From positions 1-17,736 of the forward strand of contig WJIO01000246.1 of NCBI GenBank assembly GCA_014730235.1: DNA of 17,736 nucleotides. Direction: 5' to 3'. Numbering within the stretch: the first letter of the stretch is position 1; each line of letters opens with the position of its first letter. Source of the DNA: Candidatus Poribacteria bacterium. GTDB lineage: Bacteria; Poribacteria; DTPJ01; WJIO01. Position numbers and translations under genes: made by a program. Below the pieces are notes generated by a model. That model saw only the letters and a program-made list of their open reading frames with translations. It was not told the DNA's origin and searched no databases. Positions 13,464-17,736 of the stretch are shown piece by piece.

Positions 13464-14309
13464 ATGAGTTTCAAAATTCTAAGAGGTGATTGCAGAGATC
13501 TGCTGCATTGGGAAGTTTTGAGGGAAGTGGAATTTTCCCGCAGTATTGATCTGACATTTCTGGATCCCCCTTTCAACCAATCCAAGAAATATAAAAGCCA
13601 TAAAGATAACATGCCTGAAAATGCTTACTGGCAGTGGATGAAAGAAATTGCAAGACGTATATATGATATTACTTCCTTTGGTGGTGCTATATATTTCATG
13701 CAGCGGGAGAAAAATGCGGAATATGTGCTTCGATGTCTCAGAGAAACAGGATGGGAATTCCAGAACCTCATAATCTGGAAGAAAATGACTTCTGCCATAC
13801 CTTCACCTATTCGATTTGGCAAACACTACCAGATAATCGCATTTGCTACCAAAGGCAAAAAAACCAGAACTTTTAATAAACTAAGGATTAAACCACCCCT
13901 TAAACCGAATTACAAACAAGAACGGAAAAACGGGATCTATTTAACAGATGTATGGGATGATATAAGAGAATTGACATCCGGTTACTTTGCGGGACAGGAA
14001 CCTATAAGGGATAATGAAGGACGGCGTTTCCATAAACAACAATCACCAATTAAGCTGCTGACCAGGATAATATTATCATCAACGAAACCCGGGGATCTGG
14101 TTCTCGATCCCTTTGCTGGAACGGGAACAACGATTGTGGTTTCAGAACAATTAGGTAGGAATTCTATCGGTATGGAATTAGACCCGGAAAATGTCAATAT
14201 TATGCACCAGCGCATGTCATGTATGAGAGATGCAGATAATGTTTCTGGTTTTATGGAAGATTATCATTACACAAAAAATCTTGATTGTATATGGCCTAAG
14301 ATTGAATAA
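13464..14309 (+). CDS. DNA adenine/cytosine-N4 methyltransferase, beta-type, apparently orphan
   Basis: This 281-residue S-adenosylmethionine-dependent DNA methyltransferase of the N6/N4 family (PF01555) has permuted motif order. The catalytic DPPF (34-37, LTFLDPPFN) comes first and the SAM-binding LDPFAGTGTT (214-223) last, with KQQSPIKLLTRIILSSTKPGD before it and IGMELDP after. A central target-recognition stretch lies at about 130-190. No endonuclease or specificity subunit is next to it. The ATG has no visible ribosome-binding site (AT-rich upstream), unlike its neighbours. It is bounded by a MITE end fragment upstream and a full MITE that begins 4 nt after its stop. The adenine versus cytosine target cannot be settled by eye. 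Confidence 0.88.
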   Translation: MSFKILRGDCRDLLHWEVLREVEFSRSIDLTFLDPPFNQSKKYKSHKDNMPENAYWQWMKEIARRIYDITSFGGAIYFMQREKNAEYVLRCLRETGWEFQNLIIWKKMTSAIPSPIRFGKHYQIIAFATKGKKTRTFNKLRIKPPLKPNYKQERKNGIYLTDVWDDIRELTSGYFAGQEPIRDNEGRRFHKQQSPIKLLTRIILSSTKPGDLVLDPFAGTGTTIVVSEQLGRNSIGMELDPENVNIMHQRMSCMRDADNVSGFMEDYHYTKNLDCIWPKIE

Positions 14310-14312
14310 ACT

Positions 14313-14475
14313 GGTTCTTCAGGATTTAACTTGGTAATAATAGGAAATTCTATATGCTGTTATTCCTGCGAAAGCAGGAATCTAGTCTTTATGCGGATCT
14401 ACTGGATTCCTGCTTTCGCAGGAATGACAAGCTGAGAGCGTTTTCAATTATTACCACACTGAACCCGGAAGAACC
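14313..14475. mobile_element. 163-bp MITE with double hairpin core
   Basis: Left end GGTTCTTCAGGATTTAACTT...GGTAATAAT (14313-14341) pairs with the right end ATTATTACCACACTGAACCC...GGAAGAACC (14447-14475). The core has two 8-bp hairpins with identical arms, ATTCCTGC/GCAGGAAT, at 14362-14381 (GAAA loop) and 14406-14425 (TTTC loop). The flanking 8-mers AATAAACT (14305-14312) and TAATAACT (14476-14483) share the last four bases and agree at 5 of 8, a possibly decayed duplication. The left flank includes the methyltransferase TAA. The right end stops 23 nt before the next start codon. There is no coding capacity. Confidence 0.75.
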
Positions 14476-14498
14476 TAATAACTGAATTAGGAGCTTGC

Positions 14499-15626
14499 TT
14501 GAAAAAGTTTTTAATAACACTGTTACTATTAGCCGTTACTATAAAATCGGCTTACACAAATAACCAGAGCAATGAATTATTAAAATCATTAGCCCAATTC
14601 GGATTTGAAAATATCAGGCTTTACGAGCAAGATGATATAACTATAATTGATTATGAAAACAGAATTTACATTAGAGAGAAAGACGCAGTAAAGACTATAA
14701 TTTCAAAGACAAAAGATTTCTACCCGGATATTGATCGTCTATATCTCATATCCAGGAAAAATGACACACCGATTCTTAGTTTTTCCGTAAAAATTGGCAC
14801 AGAAGGTGAATATGATATTGAATATGCAGCAGTAAAACACCAGAATATAAAGAAATACAATTCAAGCAGTGGCAAGATTGATATTATTATAAGGCCTGAA
14901 TTTGATTCTCTGTTAGGAAGGTTCAGCGATCCTATGATATATCAGCTTGCAATTTCGCCTGAAATTTCTACATCTATCACAAAACAGCTAAAGACTAGCT
15001 TACAGCTTAAATTATTTCTCTATGATGAGTTATCCAATAAAGAACAGACATTATCCCTGGGACGTTTTTGTTTTTATTATCTGCATCATCGGAATAGCTC
15101 ATCACTATTAAATCTTTCCGGGGGTTATTTCGGAAATAACAGGTATGGCATGTTCAGTGAATATAACCATCTTTTTGTAAATAATAATCTAACCCTGGGA
15201 ATTATGGCTGCATGGCTTGGAAATATATATTATTGGTCTGATAAGTTCTATTACACCAGGTTATGGAAATGGACCTCTTTAGGTAAGGTTCAATATAAAC
15301 TCCCTATCTGGAATATGATACTAACTGCCAGATTAGGCAGATTTCTTCACCTGGATAACGGCTTTCGTTTTGAAGTGACCAGGCTTTTTCGACATACATG
15401 CTTAACTATCTTTGTAGCAAAAACCAGCGAAGAATCTATCGGCGGATTTAATATAAAACTGATTCCGTATCCCCGGAAACATATGAAGCCAGATCGTATA
15501 AGAGTCAGGTTACCATCTCTGCTGATAATGAACTACAGATATGCCGAAAGCGATGCAGCCAGAGTTTTTTCATCAACCTATGGTATAGACCATTTTATCC
15601 AGAGACATTGGCTTATGGATTTATAG
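14499..15626 (+). CDS. Secreted YjbH-like outer-membrane beta-barrel protein
   Basis: The 375-residue precursor starts at TTG with AGGAG 5 nt upstream and has a signal peptide (MKKFLITLLLLAVTIKSAYT). The N-terminal third (LLKSLAQFGFENIRLYEQDD, then RIYIREKDAVKTII) resembles the small alpha-beta repeat of YjbH/GfcD-like proteins. The rest is a run of amphipathic strands typical of a barrel, ending in LTARLGRFLHLDNGFRFEVT, RLFRHTCLTIFVAKTSEES and GGFNIKLIPYPRKHM. These resemble the C-terminal YjbH part, where an R-x-F-x-x-G strand precedes a T-rich one. YjbH-type proteins belong to exopolysaccharide export or assembly loci. It lies right after a MITE. The relation was recognised by eye and is moderate. 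Confidence 0.6.
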   Translation: MKKFLITLLLLAVTIKSAYTNNQSNELLKSLAQFGFENIRLYEQDDITIIDYENRIYIREKDAVKTIISKTKDFYPDIDRLYLISRKNDTPILSFSVKIGTEGEYDIEYAAVKHQNIKKYNSSSGKIDIIIRPEFDSLLGRFSDPMIYQLAISPEISTSITKQLKTSLQLKLFLYDELSNKEQTLSLGRFCFYYLHHRNSSSLLNLSGGYFGNNRYGMFSEYNHLFVNNNLTLGIMAAWLGNIYYWSDKFYYTRLWKWTSLGKVQYKLPIWNMILTARLGRFLHLDNGFRFEVTRLFRHTCLTIFVAKTSEESIGGFNIKLIPYPRKHMKPDRIRVRLPSLLIMNYRYAESDAARVFSSTYGIDHFIQRHWLMDL

Positions 15627-15647
15627 ATCTGTGGAAATTGTTTTTAC

Positions 15648-15676
15648 TTGACATGGAATAACCCATTTGCTATTCT
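15648..15676 (+). promoter_or_regulatory. Probable sigma70 promoter for the bactofilin-like operon
   Basis: TTGACA (15648-15653) is a perfect -35. After 17 bp comes TATTCT (15671-15676), a 4-of-6 match to the -10. It lies about 40 nt before the GGAGG site and suits transcription of the bactofilin-like, STAS and oxidoreductase genes. Confidence 0.6.
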
Positions 15677-15715
15677 TTACCAGTTTTAATATAAATATGT
15701 GACACTGGAAACAAC

Positions 15716-15733
15716 GGAGGTGCTGACATAATT
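15716..15733 (+). promoter_or_regulatory. Strong ribosome-binding site leading to ATA/ATT
   Basis: CGGAGG (15715-15720) is a strong Shine-Dalgarno. In the bactofilin-like frame the codons at normal spacing are ATA (15728, 7 nt) and ATT (15731, 10 nt). The frame is open from a TAA at 15692 and contains no ATG, GTG or TTG until 15827, after the signal peptide. Confidence 0.55.
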
Positions 15734-15826
15734 AATCAGATTTGCAAATGGAATACAGGATATCTTATAAAAGCTTTATATATATTAATAATATTATTTA
15801 TTCCAGATTTAGCTTTTACACAGCAA

Positions 15827-17026
15827 ATGCAGGAATCGGAAACCACTCAAATATCCGAAAATACCGAGAGCCAGCAGGATACGCCGGTGCCGGGTAGTGA
15901 AACTCGCTCGGGTGATTTGGTGGAAGTCAAGGAATCAGAAGTTATTCCCGGTGATTTATTAACTGCATGCAAAACCCTTAATATGAAAGGTAAAGTTAGA
16001 GGTGATCTTTTAGCCGGTGGGGTTTACCTGAATGTTGGTAACTCTATAGGTAGAGACCTTACTGTTGGTGGTTACAATATTCATTCATGGAGCAGTGTAA
16101 AAGAAAATGCAAGGCTGGGTGGAGCTAATATAAAGATACAGGGTGTTATAAATGGTGACCTTTTGGCCTTAGGTGGTAACGTGGAAATCCTGGGCGAGGT
16201 AAAAGGGGATGTCATTACCGGTGGCGGAAAAATAAGAATATCCGGAAATATACACGGCAGTCTTGAAGCTCGTTGTGGTGAAATGCTGATTGATGGCAGT
16301 ATTGGTCAGAATGTTGATCTTACTGTTGCCAGACTTAGAATATCTCCTAATGCTGTAGTAAAGGGAAATCTGGAATATGTAAGTAATCGCAGTGCAGAAA
16401 TAGAAAAAGGGGCCTTTATTGCTGGTATAGTGGAGAGACGATCAGGGAAAAGAAGCGTTATGACATTCTGGGATATAATGGCTTCCCTTGCTAACAGGTT
16501 ACCTGAAAACCCGGAAAAGTTCCGGGAATGGCGGAGTAAAACCCCCGGTTGGTTCAGGATACTATTGCAGGTTTCCCCACTTGTCTCTTTACTTATAGCA
16601 GGATTGGTGATATTAATTCTTTATGAACGTCATGTTACTATGGTTGCTAACAGGATAATTGCTTTTCCATTGAAAAGCTTTGGTATGGGTCTGCTTTTTC
16701 TTGCATGTGTTCCCATTGGCTCCATAATTTTGTGTTTAACTATAATAGGTATTCCTATAGGTATTATTGCCCTTGCTGCCTATATAGTTTTTTTATTTGT
16801 AAGTCGAATATATGTAGGTTTGGCTATTGGGCGGGAAATTCTGGAACGTATTACCAAGCATGAACTGAGAATAATCTGGCAGATGATTCTTGGGATATTA
16901 CTTATTGCTATTCTGACAGCTATTCCATATATAGGTTGGTTAATAGGAATTGTTTTTATTTCCTTTGGGCTGGGTGGAATGATTACCACAGGAAGAAGAA
17001 CCCGTCTTTTATCCAAAGAAGAATAG
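15827..17026 (+). CDS. Bactofilin-like membrane protein, probable start at 15728
   Basis: The N-terminal half is a right-handed beta-helix of the polymer-forming bactofilin type, with repeats such as GKVRGDLLAGGVYLNVGNSI, GVINGDLLALGGNVEILGEV and KGDVITGGGKIRISGNIHGS. The C-terminal half has hydrophobic segments at about 247-265, 285-330 and 350-390, the latter with IGIPIGIIALAAY and YIGWLIGIVFISFGLGG. This matches predicted integral membrane proteins with an exposed bactofilin domain. The first standard start (15827) gives 399 residues. The frame upstream from 15728 encodes a signal peptide (KALYILIILFIPDLAFTQQ), making about 432 residues. A consensus-like promoter precedes it. Likely an envelope scaffold; the partner is unknown. 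Confidence 0.82.
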   Translation: MQESETTQISENTESQQDTPVPGSETRSGDLVEVKESEVIPGDLLTACKTLNMKGKVRGDLLAGGVYLNVGNSIGRDLTVGGYNIHSWSSVKENARLGGANIKIQGVINGDLLALGGNVEILGEVKGDVITGGGKIRISGNIHGSLEARCGEMLIDGSIGQNVDLTVARLRISPNAVVKGNLEYVSNRSAEIEKGAFIAGIVERRSGKRSVMTFWDIMASLANRLPENPEKFREWRSKTPGWFRILLQVSPLVSLLIAGLVILILYERHVTMVANRIIAFPLKSFGMGLLFLACVPIGSIILCLTIIGIPIGIIALAAYIVFLFVSRIYVGLAIGREILERITKHELRIIWQMILGILLIAILTAIPYIGWLIGIVFISFGLGGMITTGRRTRLLSKEE

Positions 17027-17054
17027 ATGATTTATATAACTGGAGGATAGATGC

Positions 17055-17396
17055 ATGGAAATTTCTGTAAGATACAGGGAAAATGTTGCAATCCTGGATA
17101 TTTCAGGAGAGATAATCGGAGATGCCAGACTTAACCTGGATGAAGCCATACAGGAACAGGTAGAAGCAGGTAGAAGCGGCTTAATCATTAACCTGGAAGA
17201 GGTGCCTATGATGGACAGCGTAGGCCTGGGTATTCTGGTAGCTGCTTATACTTCTCTGGCAAAACGCGGTAAAAAGATGGTTCTGCTGAATGTTGGCAGA
17301 TCGGTTAAATACCTTTTAGTTGTAACAAAGCTTGATCAGATATTTGAAAAATACGATGATGAAGATGAAGCTCTGGAAAATTTCGAAGAGAAATAA
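17055..17396 (+). CDS. STAS-domain anti-sigma factor antagonist
   Basis: The single-domain protein of 113 residues resembles SpoIIAA/RsbV. It starts MEISVRYRENVAILDISGEI and has the phospho-switch PMMDSVGLGILVAAY with predicted phosphorylated S55. GKKMVLLNVG and KYLLVVTKLDQIFE complete the fold, and the C-terminus is acidic. When unphosphorylated, such proteins bind an anti-sigma kinase and free the sigma factor. No kinase or phosphatase gene is in the window. GGAGG lies 8 nt upstream of the ATG. An ATG 4 nt earlier is in another frame. It sits 28 nt after the bactofilin-like gene and 14 nt before the oxidoreductase, so co-transcription is likely. Confidence 0.92.
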   Translation: MEISVRYRENVAILDISGEIIGDARLNLDEAIQEQVEAGRSGLIINLEEVPMMDSVGLGILVAAYTSLAKRGKKMVLLNVGRSVKYLLVVTKLDQIFEKYDDEDEALENFEEK

Positions 17397-17410
17397 ACAG
17401 GAGAACTGCA

Positions 17411-17736
17411 ATGCCTAACAAAAAACTCAGTTTAGCTATCACCGGATGCGGTGGTATGGCCCACGGTCATTTAAACGGGTATAAGCGGATTAAGGAAAAA
17501 GAGGCTGATAAATTTGATTTTGTGTCTATGTGTGATCCGGTGGAAGAAAGAGCACAGAAATTCGCCCAGGAAGCCTCAGAAACTCAGGATTCCATGCCTA
17601 AAGTCTATACAAATCTGGAGGAAATGCTGGAAAAAGAAAACCTGGATGCGGTGGATATATGTTCCAGGCACTCGGATCATCACGTCAACGGCATTGCCTG
17701 TCTGGATGCCGGTGCAAATATTATGATCGAAAAACC
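17411..17736 (+). CDS. Gfo/Idh/MocA-family oxidoreductase, partial (3' end outside)
   Basis: The frame is open from the ATG at 17411 to the window edge, about 108 codons. It reads MPNKKLSLAITGCGGMAHGH, a Rossmann fold dinucleotide-binding loop (GCGGMAHGHL), then FDFVSMCDPVEERAQKFA with the acidic residue at the end of beta-2. VYTNLEEMLEKENLDAVDIC and SDHHVNGIACLDAGANIMIE follow, ending at the family's conserved EKP. AGGAG at 17399-17403 is a good ribosome-binding site. Members oxidise or epimerise sugars and inositols with NAD(P). With the DUF1080 gene, a 3-keto-sugar route is possible. The C-terminal substrate domain is missing, so specificity cannot be judged. Confidence 0.9.
   Translation, partial: MPNKKLSLAITGCGGMAHGHLNGYKRIKEKEADKFDFVSMCDPVEERAQKFAQEASETQDSMPKVYTNLEEMLEKENLDAVDICSRHSDHHVNGIACLDAGANIMIEK

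Noticed and set aside
14340-14440. CRISPR-like array from the repeated ATTCCTGC/GCAGGAAT units
   Set aside because: Only two hairpins occur, in inverted sense, with no regular spacers and no cas genes; they are the core of a MITE.
17514-17726. Plus-strand ORF of 70 codons near the end
   Set aside because: It is a shadow of the Gfo/Idh/MocA gene, whose frame has clear family motifs and runs off the window.

Overview
This window is about 17.7 kb of AT-leaning bacterial chromosome. It suggests an uncultured, Gram-negative-type (diderm) environmental bacterium that degrades polysaccharides. The evidence is lipoproteins with clear lipoboxes, a YjbH-like beta-barrel, a bactofilin-type protein with a membrane tail, and sugar-polymer genes (GH51, rhamnulokinase, DUF1080, Gfo/Idh/MocA) beside URO-D-like and TolB-like genes. 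That gene mix, and the WG-containing C-terminal tail on the TolB-like protein, remind me of Candidatus Poribacteria. This is a low-confidence impression from memory, not a search result.

Layout. (1) 1-1524: repeat debris, then a minus-strand pair of kinase-less response regulators (REC-PAS, then REC alone). (2) 1525-1884: a divergent intergenic region with a complete 120-bp MITE flanked by a perfect 8-bp target duplication, followed by a perfect-consensus sigma70 promoter. (3) 1885-8286: a plus-strand operon of GH51 arabinofuranosidase, Fe-type alcohol dehydrogenase, URO-D-like methyltransferase, AmmeMemoRadiSam-type radical SAM enzyme and secreted TolB-like propeller; the last three are joined by ATGA overlaps or very tight spacing. 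(4) 8421-10066: ComF and two small lipoproteins. (5) 10237-13389: DUF1080 hydrolase, TSUP permease and rhamnulokinase. (6) 13464-14309: an orphan DNA methyltransferase bracketed by MITE-type ends. (7) 14499-17736: YjbH-like barrel, bactofilin-like membrane protein, STAS anti-sigma antagonist, and the start of a Gfo/Idh/MocA oxidoreductase cut by the window edge.

How the genes may work together (inference): GH51 plus rhamnulokinase plus a FucO-like Fe-ADH fits use of arabinan-decorated, rhamnose-containing polymers such as rhamnogalacturonan I. DUF1080 and Gfo/Idh/MocA enzymes fit a 3-keto-glycoside oxidation and cleavage route.

The two most unusual signals are these. First, a family of non-coding elements has ISL3-like terminal inverted repeats (GGTTCTTCCGGGTT...), 8-bp duplications and GAAA-loop hairpin cores; copies sit at stop codons and next to promoters. 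Second, two membrane or secreted protein genes (TSUP and bactofilin-like) have a strong Shine-Dalgarno and an intact N-terminal membrane or signal segment but no ATG/GTG/TTG in frame. This points to AUA/AUU initiation or to disrupted starts.
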